Shown here piece by piece: positions 7,975 through 17,812 of a stretch of 64,000 nt of DNA (the first letter of the stretch is position 1; every line of letters starts with the position of its first letter). A program made the translations under genes and the position numbers. The notes beneath the pieces were generated by a model that made no database searches, was not told the origin of the DNA, and saw nothing but the letters and a program-made list of their open reading frames with translations. The stretch is from CAZRAL01 sp964598005 (GTDB taxonomy: Bacteria; Pseudomonadota; Gammaproteobacteria; Burkholderiales; Usitatibacteraceae): the NCBI GenBank assembly GCA_964598005.1, contig CAZRAL010000003.1:30926-94925 (forward strand), read 5' to 3'.

Positions 7975-9501
7975 ATGCGCAAGAAATTTTATTTCCCTAT
8001 TTTTTCAAACCTCTTCCTGTTCATTGCATGGGCAACCCTGATTTTTCCAGTCTATGCAAACAACAATAATGGGCTGGATAGCGCGCTGTCGCCCTGCCGT
8101 ATCAAGGGGCTGGAAAACGATGTACGCTGTGGCAGTATTACCGTGTTGGAAAATCCTTCAGCAGCCCATACCACCAATGGCAGACGCATTGCTATTCATT
8201 ATGCGGTGATTCCCGCCAAGGCCAGCCGCCGCGATCCCGATCCGCTCTTTGTTTTTGCCGGCGGGCCCGGTCAAAGCGCAATCAAGATTGCGCCTGCTGT
8301 TCAGGGTATTTTCGCCAAGCTGAATCGCCGGCGCGATATCGTATTTATCGATCAGCGGGGCACAGGAAAATCCAATGCGCTGGATTGCCCTGCGGAAGGC
8401 AGGGCGCTAATGTTGATTCGCGTAGATGCACCGGCACACGATGCGCGCACTGCGGCAAAAAAATGTCTGGATGCATTGCAAACTCATGCCGCCCCGGCTT
8501 TTTACGCGACGACTTTTGCCATGGCCGATATCGAAGCGGTTCGCCTGCGCTTGGGATACAAGCAAATTAATCTATGGGGCGCCAGTTACGGAACGCGTGC
8601 GGCGCTGGAATACGCGCGGTTGTACCCGTATGTCGTACGCAGCATGGTGCTTGATGGGGTGGCGCCCGCGGGTATGGGCATTCCCGTCAGTTTCACCTTC
8701 GATGCTGAGGCAGCGTTGGCCCGGCTTTCCGCCGAATGTGCCGCAGAGAATGGATGTTTAGTCAAGGCAGCGCAGGGCAAGGATAGTCTGGTCGTACGGC
8801 TCGAGCGTTTGAGCGAATCGCTGGTCACGCCTCGGCGCTTAACGGTCGCCGATCCGGTGACCGGGGAGCTGTTAAGCCTGGAAATAACACGGGATATTGC
8901 TTTGGGTGCAGTGTTCGCGTCGTTATATGTCCCTAGTTTGGCTGCGCTGACACCTGCTATTGTCGATCAGGCCTTGCAGGGAAATTTTGCCCCCATGCTA
9001 ACGCTCGTTGACACCTTTGAAAACGGTGCTTCCAGTAATCTGAGTACTGGCATGCGTCTATCAGTACTGTGCGCCGAGGATTGGCCGCGCTTGAGCAAGG
9101 AAACGCTGCAGGAAGCGGAAGCGCACAGACCATTTGGCCCTGCGTTGATCCATGAACTTGCCCAGCAGTGTGAAATCTGGCCGCGCACAAAAGTCGACGA
9201 AGCCTATTATTTACCGCTGAAAAGCGATATTCCCACGTTGTTATTTTCAGGCGGAGCTGATCCCGCTACGCCGCCCCGGCATGCCGAGGCCGTAGCAAAA
9301 AATCTGCGGCGGGCCAAACACATTATCGCCCCCCATTTGAGTCACGGCGTTTCCAGTCAGGGATGTGCGCCCGATTTGATTACCCGGTTTGTTGAAAGCG
9401 CCGACTTGTTGCAGGCAGATGGTAAGTGCCTTGCCAAATTGCCCCGGCCACTCTTTTACAGCGCGCCGCAAGCGAAAACATTGCAAGGCAAGGCTCAATA
9501 G
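7975..9501 (+). CDS. Exported alpha/beta hydrolase, TAP-like (prolyl/tripeptidyl aminopeptidase type)
   Basis: The 508-residue protein has an N-terminal hydrophobic signal (FSNLFLFIAWATLIFPVYA). The alpha/beta-hydrolase core shows FAGGPGQSAIK (oxyanion loop), DQRGTGKSNALDC, and the nucleophile elbow WGASYGTR with Ser204. Plausible remaining triad residues are Asp429 in GGADPATPP and His457 in LSHGVSSQGC. The ordering matches periplasmic TAP-like peptidases that release N-terminal residues from short peptides. Substrate specificity is inferred only from family resemblance. It is divergent from the methyltransferase gene and followed 76 bases later by a MORN-repeat protein. Confidence 0.88.
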   Translation: MRKKFYFPIFSNLFLFIAWATLIFPVYANNNNGLDSALSPCRIKGLENDVRCGSITVLENPSAAHTTNGRRIAIHYAVIPAKASRRDPDPLFVFAGGPGQSAIKIAPAVQGIFAKLNRRRDIVFIDQRGTGKSNALDCPAEGRALMLIRVDAPAHDARTAAKKCLDALQTHAAPAFYATTFAMADIEAVRLRLGYKQINLWGASYGTRAALEYARLYPYVVRSMVLDGVAPAGMGIPVSFTFDAEAALARLSAECAAENGCLVKAAQGKDSLVVRLERLSESLVTPRRLTVADPVTGELLSLEITRDIALGAVFASLYVPSLAALTPAIVDQALQGNFAPMLTLVDTFENGASSNLSTGMRLSVLCAEDWPRLSKETLQEAEAHRPFGPALIHELAQQCEIWPRTKVDEAYYLPLKSDIPTLLFSGGADPATPPRHAEAVAKNLRRAKHIIAPHLSHGVSSQGCAPDLITRFVESADLLQADGKCLAKLPRPLFYSAPQAKTLQGKAQ

Positions 9502-9577
9502 TTTTACTGAAAACCTTTACAATCAGTTTCAGCTAAGCACCAGGATTTTTGATCGCGCAATTTTATTGAAATGGAAA

Positions 9578-10915
9578 ATGAAAATGTTTATTTCTTGCAC
9601 AACTGAATTAAAACCGCTGCCGAATTTTTTGCGGCCCGTACTGGGCATCGCATTATTAACCCTGACCGCTCAGGCATACGCATTGGGTAACGATTGCAAT
9701 GTGGATGGCAAACATATCAATCTGGATAACGGTGCCTCTACGGCTAATCTCACCGGGATCGTCAAGTGCGTCGAAAAAGATACGGGCAAACCAAGCCGTG
9801 AAATTCCCTATGTCAAAGGTAAGTTGCACGGTACCGAGAAATCGGTGAGCTGGATGGATGGCAAAACGACGCTCACCGAATATCGGGAAGGCAAAAAACA
9901 TGGCACCACTCGCGTCTATGCCAAGAAAGGCACGCTGGAAAGCGAGACGAAATATGAAAACGATCAGGAAACCGGCCCCTCCCGCAGCTTTTATCCAAGC
10001 GGCAAAATCAAACGGGAAACCGAGTTTGCTGACGGAAAAAATGAGAGAAGCATGGCAATTTCCCGCGAATTCAGCGAGGACGGCAAGCTGATCGGTTTAC
10101 GCGCCGGAAATGGCAGCGGATTGGGTATGCCTGGGCGCAAATATGCCAATTATTCAGGGCGATTGAGTATTTATTACCCCAACGGAACGCTACGTGAAGA
10201 GTTATCGTTTAAACAAGGCCTGTTTGATGGCCGGCAGGAGCGCTATCGACCGGAAGGTACATTGGTGTCACGCGAGGAATGGAAGGCCGGGTTATTGAAT
10301 GGTGTTGCAAAAAGTTTTCAGGAAGATGGTAAAAATCCCAGTCGTGAAGTTCATTTTTCCGCAGGTGTGTACGATGGGATCGAACGTGAATTTCACCGTG
10401 GCATGGCGCAAGCCAGTGCTGAGCGCGAGTGGCGCGACGGTATTCTGGAAAAAGAGCGGCGTTTTTACCAAAATGGCAATGTCGAACAGGAAGTGATTCG
10501 CAAGGGCGACGAATTCATTGCCAAATCGTTTTGGGACGATGGCAAAGCAAAATCAACCGGTCAATATGTCTCGCGCCGGGCAGGCGGGCGTCCGATGAAA
10601 CAGGAAGCCAGCTGGTTTGAACCGCAGCTTCGCGCAGCTTCCAGCTATGGCGCAACGTTGGGTACGTACTGGCCCGATGCAGTGCCGAACGGCTTAGCAA
10701 CAACTTTCTATGCCAACGGTAGCCGTAAAAGTGAAACTGATTACCGTGCAGGCAAACGTGAGGGTGCCGAGAAAACCTGGCACGACAATGGGCAACTGGC
10801 TTCGGAGGCGCAGTACAAGGATGGGGTGCTGGTGGCGCGCAAGGAATACAACAAGGAAGGCGCGCTGCTGCGTGATGAGGCGTTTTATCCCGATGGGTCG
10901 CGCAAGCTGAAATAA
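9578..10915 (+). CDS. Exported MORN/YwqK-type repeat protein
   Basis: This protein of about 445 residues has a signal-like segment (RPVLGIALLTLTAQAYA). It then carries at least ten degenerate repeats of about 23 residues of the form Y..G.L..E..Y..G...G, for example FYPSGKIKRETEFADGK and YYPNGTLREELSFKQG. These match MORN/YwqK-like antiparallel hairpin repeats. Such proteins are usually structural or binding proteins; no catalytic site is visible. ATG 9578 is chosen, with ATG 9584 equally possible; the longer frame overlaps the previous gene and lacks signal character. The 411-base gap after it holds two repeat elements. Confidence 0.8.
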   Translation: MKMFISCTTELKPLPNFLRPVLGIALLTLTAQAYALGNDCNVDGKHINLDNGASTANLTGIVKCVEKDTGKPSREIPYVKGKLHGTEKSVSWMDGKTTLTEYREGKKHGTTRVYAKKGTLESETKYENDQETGPSRSFYPSGKIKRETEFADGKNERSMAISREFSEDGKLIGLRAGNGSGLGMPGRKYANYSGRLSIYYPNGTLREELSFKQGLFDGRQERYRPEGTLVSREEWKAGLLNGVAKSFQEDGKNPSREVHFSAGVYDGIEREFHRGMAQASAEREWRDGILEKERRFYQNGNVEQEVIRKGDEFIAKSFWDDGKAKSTGQYVSRRAGGRPMKQEASWFEPQLRAASSYGATLGTYWPDAVPNGLATTFYANGSRKSETDYRAGKREGAEKTWHDNGQLASEAQYKDGVLVARKEYNKEGALLRDEAFYPDGSRKLK

Positions 10916-11090
10916 GGTCCTGCTAGTGTGGCAAAAGACAGCAATGCGAGTTGCCGGGAATGAGTGCAAAAAACAGGTTGGTGAATAGCATAAAGCTCAT
11001 GAAACAACTGAGATGCACACCAAGCAAGAAGCTGCGTGCTGCTGTTGGATCAAGCCCAGCCTTTTGCTTTCCCCTTTTTTGGTGAGGGCG

Positions 11091-11123
11091 CGGCCATGTG
11101 GGATTTAATCAGAAGTTCCTTAA
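11091..11123. repeat. Family C element, right-end fragment
   Basis: The stretch CATGTGGGATTTAATCAGAA followed by GTTCCTTAA matches the right end of the family C element complete at 42499-42865, with a few substitutions. Only the terminal part of about 33 bases is recognisable here. It lies immediately before a family B element. Confidence 0.6.
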
Positions 11124-11134
11124 AGGCATAAATA

Positions 11135-11268
11135 GACTTCTTTCGAAACTGTCGCGAGCGAAGACCAGCGCATGGCAGCGAAAACCGGAGTTTACAAGGG
11201 AGTAAATGAGGATTTTGAGCCACCGTGCAACGCCGTTATGTCAAGCTCAGCAAGTTTCGAAAGAAGTC
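11135..11268. repeat. Family B MITE-like element, copy 1
   Basis: This non-coding element of 134 bases has perfect 16-base inverted ends: GACTTCTTTCGAAACT at the left and its exact complement at the right. Related copies lie at 23679-23805 (reverse orientation) and 57337-57471. TA occurs just outside or one base outside both ends, but I cannot fix a target duplication. It contains no reading frame of note. The natA start codon follows 58 bases later. Confidence 0.85.
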
Positions 11269-11326
11269 CTAATGAAAAGCACGATTTCTCAGCGTATATT
11301 TCGATTCTTTTCTTTCAAACCTAGCC

Positions 11327-12067
11327 ATGATTGAGGCGCGCGAACTCGGCAAAATTTTTAAAACCCGTACGCAGACCATCCATGCTGTTGACAAGGTGAG
11401 CTTTATCGCCCGTGATGGCGTCGTAACGGGGCTGCTGGGCCCGAATGGCGCAGGTAAAACGACTACGCTGCGCATGCTGGCGTCGTTGATCCACCCCACA
11501 GCAGGACAGGCGCTGGTCGATGGCATCGATGTGAGCAAAGAACCAATCCGCGCCCGTGCGCGGCTGGGCGTACTGTCAGATGCACGCGGTTTGTATGCGC
11601 GTATGACGGCGCGCGAGAACATTCGCTACTACGGCGAATTGCGCGGCATGCCGCGTGCTGAAATTGATCAGCGCGCAGCTGAATTGGCCAGCCTGCTCGA
11701 TATGCACACTATTCTCGACCGGCCGACAGGCGGATTTTCACAGGGCGAGCGCATGAAAACGGCCATTGCCCGCGCACTGATTCACGATCCGCAAAATGTC
11801 ATCCTCGACGAGCCGACCAATGGGCTGGACATCATGACCACGCGCGCCATGCGCGAGGTGATTCTGGCGTTGAAGGCGCGGGGTAAATGCATCATTTTTT
11901 CCAGCCACATCATGCAGGAAGTGGCGGCGCTGTGCGATGACATCGTGGTGATTTCCAGCGGCCGTATTGCAGCAAGGGGGAGTGCCGAGCAAATTCGCGA
12001 ACAGAGTGGGGAGATTACACTGGAAGAAGCATTTGTGACCATCATCGAGCGCGAGGCCACCTCATGA
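11327..12067 (+). CDS. natA: ABC transporter ATP-binding protein, NatA-like
   Basis: The 246-residue ATPase pairs with the next gene. The Walker A motif is GPNGAGKTT at residues 38-46. The signature is GFSQGERMK, with glutamine and glutamate in place of the usual SGGQ pattern, as in NatA/drug-export subfamilies. Walker B is VILDEPTNGLD. The H-loop is in FSSHIM. In Bacillus NatAB this system exports sodium; here the substrate is inferred from similarity only and could be another small molecule. The stop overlaps the permease start by 4 bases. Confidence 0.88.
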   Translation: MIEARELGKIFKTRTQTIHAVDKVSFIARDGVVTGLLGPNGAGKTTTLRMLASLIHPTAGQALVDGIDVSKEPIRARARLGVLSDARGLYARMTARENIRYYGELRGMPRAEIDQRAAELASLLDMHTILDRPTGGFSQGERMKTAIARALIHDPQNVILDEPTNGLDIMTTRAMREVILALKARGKCIIFSSHIMQEVAALCDDIVVISSGRIAARGSAEQIREQSGEITLEEAFVTIIEREATS

Positions 12068-13233
12068 GTACGGTTTTCACTGTATTTAAAAAAGAGTTGA
12101 CTGACCATACGCGCGACAAGCGCACACTGTTGATGATTCTGCTGCTTTCGGTGGTCATGGGGCCGGTCGTGCTGATTTTGATGTCGAATTTCATTTCGGA
12201 CCTGGAGGACAAAGCCGAAAAGCGCGAGGTGCAGATTGTCGGTCGTGAACATGCTCCCGTGCTAGTCAATTATTTGTTGCGCCAGAATATGACGCTCATC
12301 GATGCCCCCGCCGACTTTCGCGAACAAGTCGAGAAGGGCAAGTTGGACGCTGTATTGGTCATCGGTGCGGATTTTCAACAGGATTTTGCCCGCGGGCAAC
12401 CGGCAAAAATTGAAATGGTGTTCGACGATTCGCGGACTTCAGCTGGGCCTGCCATTAGCGTAATCCGCACGCTGATTCGCGGATTCAATGCTGAAGTGTC
12501 TACCCAGCGGCTGATCATGCGCGGCGTGTCGCCGAATATTAACCGTGTGGTGGAACTGGAAAGCACCAATATGGCCACGCCCCAACAACGTGCTGCCATG
12601 GTCTTGCTGGTCATTCCCATGATCGTTCTTGTGGCCTGCGTTAGTGGAGGGATGAGTATGGCCATCGATGTCACGGCCGGGGAACGCGAGCGCGGTTCGC
12701 TGGAGCCGCTGCTGATGAATCCGGTTGGGCTATTTTCTTTATTGACCGGCAAATGGTTGGCGGTATCCACCTATGCGGTTGTGGTAGTCATACTGATATT
12801 AACGGGATTCTGGGCGACGTTGAGTTACTACCCCATGCCCAAGCTGGCCTTGATCTTTACCTTCAATGAATGGCAACTGCTGGGATTTCTGGGCATACTG
12901 GCGCCCTTTGCCTTACTCATGTCGGCCGTGCAAATGCTGATTGCGACCTTTGGCCGCACCTATAAAGAAGCGCAAACCTATCTGAGCTACCTGACCACCG
13001 TTGTGTCCTTGACACCTGCGCTGATGTTTTTTGCCAATGCCCGCGAAGCCTCGTGGCAATTTGCCGTACCCGCCATGGGCCAGCAGGCGGTATTGATGAA
13101 AATCCTGCGTGGCGAGACGGTAGCCCTCTGGCAGTTTGCTCTGCCGATTGCGCTTTGCGTGATCGGAATTCTAGTTTCGCTACGATTGCTGCAACGGCTG
13201 CTGATGCGCGAAGACGTGATTTTCGGTCGCTAA
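12064..13233 (+). CDS. natB: ABC transporter permease, NatB-like
   Basis: The 389-residue membrane protein has one N-terminal transmembrane helix (residues about 20-42, LLMILLLSVVMGPVVLILM). A large extracytoplasmic domain follows to about residue 175. Five or so more helices come after that, beginning MVLLVIPMIVLVACVSGG. This is the ABC-2/NatB topology. The motif TAGERERGSLEPLLMNP in the cytoplasmic loop is typical of this permease group. It forms a two-gene exporter with the overlapping ATPase. Both genes lie downstream of a family B repeat, which may affect their promoter. Confidence 0.88.
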   Translation: MSTVFTVFKKELTDHTRDKRTLLMILLLSVVMGPVVLILMSNFISDLEDKAEKREVQIVGREHAPVLVNYLLRQNMTLIDAPADFREQVEKGKLDAVLVIGADFQQDFARGQPAKIEMVFDDSRTSAGPAISVIRTLIRGFNAEVSTQRLIMRGVSPNINRVVELESTNMATPQQRAAMVLLVIPMIVLVACVSGGMSMAIDVTAGERERGSLEPLLMNPVGLFSLLTGKWLAVSTYAVVVVILILTGFWATLSYYPMPKLALIFTFNEWQLLGFLGILAPFALLMSAVQMLIATFGRTYKEAQTYLSYLTTVVSLTPALMFFANAREASWQFAVPAMGQQAVLMKILRGETVALWQFALPIALCVIGILVSLRLLQRLLMREDVIFGR

Positions 13234-13424
13234 TTTTTCAAAACCGAAAATGACCGCGGGCATGCACCTGTCTGCTGATTGATGCAAGAGCTGGTGTCTC
13301 CCAATTTCCACCCCTGCCCCCGCGCAGGCGTGGGGGAGAATCGTGATCCTTTTATGGAGAATTTAAGTTTTGATTTGGAAAAGGAATAACATCATATATA
13401 TCCGGCATCGGGTATAGTCGCGCG

Positions 13425-15440
13425 ATGTCTTCCCCGCGTGATCTGGAAAAAATATTTGGCCCCGAGGGCCCGCTGGCCAAAAATATCCCTGGCTTTCGGT
13501 TGCGAACCCAGCAACTGGAAATGGCGCAGGCCATTGAAGCTACGATCGATCGTGCAGACGTATTGATCGCCGAAGCGGGGACCGGCACCGGTAAAACCTT
13601 TGCCTACCTGGTGCCCACACTGCGTTCTGGCGGCAAGACCATCATCTCCACCGGCTCGAAAACCTTGCAAGACCAGCTTTTTCATCGCGACCTGCCGGTG
13701 GTGCGCGCGGCGCTGGGCGTGCCGGTGACCGCGGCGTTATTGAAAGGGCGCGCCAACTACGTGTGCTTGCACCATATCGAAGTAGCTGCAGCAGAAGGCC
13801 GGTTTTTCCAGCGCGAGGATATTCGCTATCTCTCATCGATTCGCCGTTTTGCCGATCGGTCGCTGCAAGGCGGCGGCACCGGAGACCGTGCCGAACTTTC
13901 GGAGGTACCGGAAAGCGCCAGCGTGTGGTCAATGGCCACCTCGACGCGCGAAAACTGCCTGGGCAGTACCTGCAAACATTACAGCGACTGTTTTGTCATG
14001 AAAGCCCGCAAAGCCGCGATGGAAGCCGAAGTTGTCGTCGTCAACCATCACCTGTTTTTTGCCGATCTGGTGCTCAAGGATGAAAATGCGAGCAACTTGC
14101 TGCCGGCTTGCAACACCGTTATTTTTGATGAAGCCCACCAATTGCCGGAGACAGCTTCGCTGTTTATGGGGGAATCGGTTTCTACCTTGCAATTACTCGA
14201 ACTGGCGCGCGATACGCGCCTCGCGGGCATCGAGCATGCAGGCGATTTCAAAGATTTGCAAGACGCCGCACTAGCGCTTGACAAAGCTGCACGCGACTTG
14301 CGGCTTGCTGTTGAAGAAGATACAGCGAGATTACCTGGCAACCTGCTGACCGTGCGCGCAGAATTCAATGAGACTCTAAACGACGTACAGGAAACCCTCT
14401 CCACCCTGCGCGAAACGCTGGACAGTCAGGCTGGGCGCGCGCAGGAACTGCGCAACTGCATGGAACGCGCCGAAATTCTCGCTGGGCAGATGATGCGTTG
14501 GCGCGATCACAGTTTTGAAGATTTCATTCGCTGGGCAGAAATTCATGAACGTTCGTTATCTCTCAACCTCACCCCACTTTCCATTGCCGGCAGCTTCCGC
14601 GCCCAGGTCGACGGGCAAAAACGCGCCTGGATTTTTACTTCGGCCACGCTAGCCGTGAAGGGCGATTTCTCTCATTACCAGCACGAAATGGGCCTGGAAG
14701 CCGCGCCAGATAAGGAGGAGAGTGAAAAAAATTCTACGCCAGCACGCATTCAAGCACAGGTATGGGCCTCGCCTTTCGACTATCCCAACCAGGGCCTGCT
14801 GTACGTCCCCACCGGTCTGCCAGAACCGAATACCGCCAGCTTTACCGAAGCCGTGGTGAAAGCCGCGCTGCCGGTGCTGGAAGCCAGCAAAGGAAGAGCG
14901 TTTTTGTTGTTTACCTCGTTACGCGCCATGCAACGTGCGCACGAATTGCTTAAAGAGGCGTGGGATCAACGCGGTCTTGAATTCCCCTTGATGCTACAAG
15001 GTGAGGGAACACGTACCGATCTGCTGGATCGCTTTCGTGTCGCAGGCAATGCGGTGCTGGTGGCCAGCCAATCGTTTTGGGAAGGCGTGGATGTAAAAGG
15101 CGAAGCGCTCTCGTTGGTGCTGATCGATAAATTGCCGTTTGCGCCACCGGATGATCCCGTACTGGCCGCACGTATTGAAGCCATCAAAAAAGCAGGCGGT
15201 AATGCCTTTATGGATTATCAGTTGCCGCATGCGGCCATCAACTTGAAGCAGGGGGCAGGGCGGTTAATCCGCGATGAAAATGACCGCGGCGTGCTGATGA
15301 TCTGTGATACGCGGCTGGTGGAAAAGCCCTACGGACGGCGCATCTGGCAGAGTTTGCCGCCGATGCGGCGCACACGGAACGAGAAAGAGGCGGTGGCGTT
15401 TTTTGGTGAACAGCAAGGTTCTGTATGTCAGACAGGGTAA
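13425..15440 (+). CDS. DinG/YoaA-family Fe-S DNA helicase
   Basis: The 671-residue superfamily 2 helicase of the XPD/DinG group unwinds DNA 5'-3' during repair and resolves R-loops or stalled forks. Walker A is AEAGTGTGKT at residues 49-58. Walker B is FDEAHQ with Asp235. Four cysteines for a 4Fe-4S cluster are visible between them: one in YVCLHH and three in CLGSTCKHYSDCF. C-terminal helicase motifs include LFTSLRAM, SQSFWEGVDVKGE and QGAGRLIRDENDRG. Its length fits YoaA better than longer DinG proteins, so I leave the symbol open. A preceding G/C-rich inverted repeat near 13314-13335 lacks a U tract. Confidence 0.9.
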   Translation: MSSPRDLEKIFGPEGPLAKNIPGFRLRTQQLEMAQAIEATIDRADVLIAEAGTGTGKTFAYLVPTLRSGGKTIISTGSKTLQDQLFHRDLPVVRAALGVPVTAALLKGRANYVCLHHIEVAAAEGRFFQREDIRYLSSIRRFADRSLQGGGTGDRAELSEVPESASVWSMATSTRENCLGSTCKHYSDCFVMKARKAAMEAEVVVVNHHLFFADLVLKDENASNLLPACNTVIFDEAHQLPETASLFMGESVSTLQLLELARDTRLAGIEHAGDFKDLQDAALALDKAARDLRLAVEEDTARLPGNLLTVRAEFNETLNDVQETLSTLRETLDSQAGRAQELRNCMERAEILAGQMMRWRDHSFEDFIRWAEIHERSLSLNLTPLSIAGSFRAQVDGQKRAWIFTSATLAVKGDFSHYQHEMGLEAAPDKEESEKNSTPARIQAQVWASPFDYPNQGLLYVPTGLPEPNTASFTEAVVKAALPVLEASKGRAFLLFTSLRAMQRAHELLKEAWDQRGLEFPLMLQGEGTRTDLLDRFRVAGNAVLVASQSFWEGVDVKGEALSLVLIDKLPFAPPDDPVLAARIEAIKKAGGNAFMDYQLPHAAINLKQGAGRLIRDENDRGVLMICDTRLVEKPYGRRIWQSLPPMRRTRNEKEAVAFFGEQQGSVCQTG

Positions 15441-15442
15441 CA

Positions 15443-16027
15443 TCAGTTACTCCTTCGACTCCGGCAAACTGATGCACGTGCATTGCCAGAGATTTCTAGT
15501 GATGAACAGAGATCGTCATAGAGGCGTCGGCCAAGGCGGCGGTTGGCACGCGAAGGGTTGGCTTCTTGAATATCAACCAACAATGTAAGCGCTATTGGCG
15601 GCCACCCATCTGTCACAACATAGGGTTTTGCACGCGATACAAGATATAACCATAGAGCTTGGTTGTCATCGGCATAGTAAATATTTAAATCGGCCATCCT
15701 CTTGAATAGATAGACGATATCGGAAACTGTGCTTTCATTGTTAGTTTGTTTGAGCTGTTCAAGCAGGAAAGGAACAGCGGCTTCACCTCTATGAGCAATG
15801 GGATCGGCATAGCGAAGTAGTGGCGGATGAATAACTTGAACTGCGTAAAGATACAGTCGATATTGGTCTTGTATCGGTTGTTGAGTAAGGTGCGTCTTGA
15901 CCTCAGGCCAAGATGATAGAAAAAATTTCTCTCTTTCGTACTCCGATATTCTATAGTTTCCTTCGCCTCTAAATGCACATGCAGAAACAAAGCACAGGCC
16001 AATCATACAGATCACCCAATTAAGCAT
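15443..16027 (-). CDS. Putative lipoprotein, hypothetical
   Basis: The 194-residue protein starts with a short lipoprotein signal (MLNWVICMIGLCFVSAC); VSAC is a plausible lipobox with the lipidated cysteine at residue 17. The rest is soluble and helix-rich (for example EAAVPFLLEQLKQTNNES), with no motif I recognise; the repeated helical pattern could be HEAT-like. It is convergent with the helicase gene, separated by 2 bases. Its base composition is lower in GC than the surrounding core genes, so it may be a later acquisition. Confidence 0.6.
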   Translation of the reverse strand: MLNWVICMIGLCFVSACAFRGEGNYRISEYEREKFFLSSWPEVKTHLTQQPIQDQYRLYLYAVQVIHPPLLRYADPIAHRGEAAVPFLLEQLKQTNNESTVSDIVYLFKRMADLNIYYADDNQALWLYLVSRAKPYVVTDGWPPIALTLLVDIQEANPSRANRRLGRRLYDDLCSSLEISGNARASVCRSRRSN

Positions 16028-16349
16028 ATCGGCACATCACCATACTCATTCGTTAGGACTCTTTTTTCATGGATTTGTTTTTTCTTGCCGGAATAGGTTT
16101 TCTGACGGGGTTTGGCCGCGATTTTGTTTCAGTCTAAATAGCCAGGCCTTGCACATCAAAGCCTTTGCCCTGCCTTAATCCGGCAATGCAGTTTATACTG
16201 ACATGATTCATTTTATCTGGGTTGAATCGAAGTATTTTGTGAAAAAATAAAAGCCTTTAAGCCCGAAATAAATTCTGCTATTTACCTTATTCATAAAAAA
16301 GAGAAACTATCTCCCAACGCCCACTTTGCAGATGTAAGTATACGATGAT
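16028..16349. other. Intergenic region upstream of lpxD
   Basis: These 322 AT-rich bases separate the divergent putative lipoprotein and lpxD. In many relatives bamA and skp precede lpxD; neither is here. I see no RNA gene, repeat or convincing terminator. A 22-codon hydrophobic frame begins at 16069 (MDLFFLAGIGFLTG) but has no visible ribosome site. The promoter of the lipid A operon presumably lies here. Confidence 0.4.
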
Positions 16350-17372
16350 ATGAATCTACGTGAATTAACCGAAAAACTAGGCGGTGAAGCGGTCGGCGAA
16401 GTTGACAGGCCCTTGATTGGCGTGGGCACGATCGAGGCGGCGACAAGTAATCAAATTACTTTTCTGGCCAATTCGCGTTACCGCAAAATGCTGGGGCGCA
16501 CACACGCTGGGGCGGTGATTGTGGGCCCGAACGATCGCAATTCCACGACACTGCCGCGTATTGTGATAGCCAACCCTTATGCCTACTTTGCAAGGGTGGC
16601 ACAGCTATTTTCGCCTGTGCCGCGCTATGCCGCAGGTGTACACCCCTCGGCGGTGATTCACGCAGATGTATCGTTGGCCGCTTCGGCCAGTGTGGCGGAA
16701 TTCGTTTCCATCGGTCGCGGTGCAGTGATTGGCGAGCGGGTGCGTCTGGGGCCGGGCACGATAGTGGGCGAGGGCGCGCGCATTGGCGACGATTCGTTTT
16801 TGCCGGCGCGCGCTACGCTGTATCACGGTTGTACATTGGGGCGGCGCTGCATCGTGCATGCCGGCGCGGTGATTGGCGCAGATGGTTTTGGTTTTGCCCA
16901 GGATCAAGGCGCATGGATCAAGGTTCCCCAAACGGGTGGGGTAGTGATTGGTGACGATTGCGAGATCGGGGCCAATACCACCATCGACCGTGGCGCGATG
17001 GAAAATACGATTATCGGCAATGGGGTCAAGCTCGATAACCAGATTCAGATCGGCCATAATGTGGTGATTGGCGATCACACGATTATTGCCGGGTGTGTGG
17101 CGATTGCGGGCAGTACGCGTATTGGCGCGCAGGTGATGATTGGCGGGGCATCGGCTATTGTTGGGCATATAGAAATCGCCGATCATTGTGTGATTTCGGC
17201 AATGACGCTGGTGACCAAGTCGATCATCAAGCCGGGCACCTATACGGCAGCCATGCCATTCATGCCGCATGGCGAGTGGCTGAAAAACGCTGTCCATCTG
17301 CGCAAGCTGGATGAGTTGGCGGAAAAAGTAAAACAATTACAGGCAAGAGAAAATAAAGGGGAGTCCTCATGA
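16350..17372 (+). CDS. lpxD: UDP-3-O-acylglucosamine N-acyltransferase
   Basis: LpxD adds the second, N-linked hydroxyacyl chain during lipid A synthesis in the cytoplasm. The 340-residue protein has the N-terminal uridine-binding domain (ITFLANSRYRKML). A left-handed beta-helix of hexapeptide repeats follows, from about residue 100 to 290, with the conserved GADGFGFA near residue 177. A short C-terminal helix ends the protein. It is the first gene of a tight lpxD-fabZ-lpxA-lpxB-rnhB run and overlaps fabZ by 4 bases. Confidence 0.97.
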   Translation: MNLRELTEKLGGEAVGEVDRPLIGVGTIEAATSNQITFLANSRYRKMLGRTHAGAVIVGPNDRNSTTLPRIVIANPYAYFARVAQLFSPVPRYAAGVHPSAVIHADVSLAASASVAEFVSIGRGAVIGERVRLGPGTIVGEGARIGDDSFLPARATLYHGCTLGRRCIVHAGAVIGADGFGFAQDQGAWIKVPQTGGVVIGDDCEIGANTTIDRGAMENTIIGNGVKLDNQIQIGHNVVIGDHTIIAGCVAIAGSTRIGAQVMIGGASAIVGHIEIADHCVISAMTLVTKSIIKPGTYTAAMPFMPHGEWLKNAVHLRKLDELAEKVKQLQARENKGESS

Positions 17373-17812
17373 GTGTGATGGAGATCGGGGAAATCAAGGA
17401 ATACCTGCCGCACCGTTATCCGTTTTTACTGGTAGACCGGGTGCTGGAGCTGGAGCCGGAAAAACGTATCGTGGCGCTCAAAAACGTTACCGCCAACGAG
17501 CCTTTTTTTCAGGGCCATTTTCCGCATCATGCGGTGATGCCTGGTGTGTTGATCGTTGAAGCGCTGGCGCAAGCCGCTGCGTTGCTGGCTTTCAAAAGCA
17601 TGGGCACCAAACGCGATGAGCGTACTGTCGTTTATCTTGCCGGGGTGGATGGCGCGCGGTTTAAACGCCCCATCGTTCCCGGCGATACATTATTGCTGGA
17701 AGCTGAAAAACTGATGGAAAAGCGCGGGCTGGTGAAATTCGCCGCACGCGCCAAGGTGGGAGAACAAATAGCCTGCGAAGTGGAATTGCTGTGCACGATG
17801 CGCACGCTGTGA
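17369..17812 (+). CDS. fabZ: 3-hydroxyacyl-[ACP] dehydratase FabZ
   Basis: FabZ dehydrates 3-hydroxyacyl-ACP in fatty acid elongation and competes with LpxA/LpxD for hydroxyacyl-ACP, which explains its place in this operon. The 147-residue hot-dog protein has YLPHRYPFLLVDRV near the N terminus and the active-site helix GHFPHHAVMPGVLIVEALAQ, with the catalytic His and Glu. The stop overlaps the lpxA GTG start (GTGA). Confidence 0.97.
   Translation: MSVMEIGEIKEYLPHRYPFLLVDRVLELEPEKRIVALKNVTANEPFFQGHFPHHAVMPGVLIVEALAQAAALLAFKSMGTKRDERTVVYLAGVDGARFKRPIVPGDTLLLEAEKLMEKRGLVKFAARAKVGEQIACEVELLCTMRTL

Noticed and set aside
13314..13335. G/C-rich inverted repeat CCCCCGCGC..GCGTGGGGG after natB.
   Set aside because: The loop is only about two bases unless the stem opens, and no U tract follows, so it is not called a terminator.
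16069..16137. A 22-codon hydrophobic frame (MDLFFLAGIGFLTG...) upstream of lpxD.
   Set aside because: Very short, no ribosome site, no homology evidence; could be chance in AT-rich DNA.
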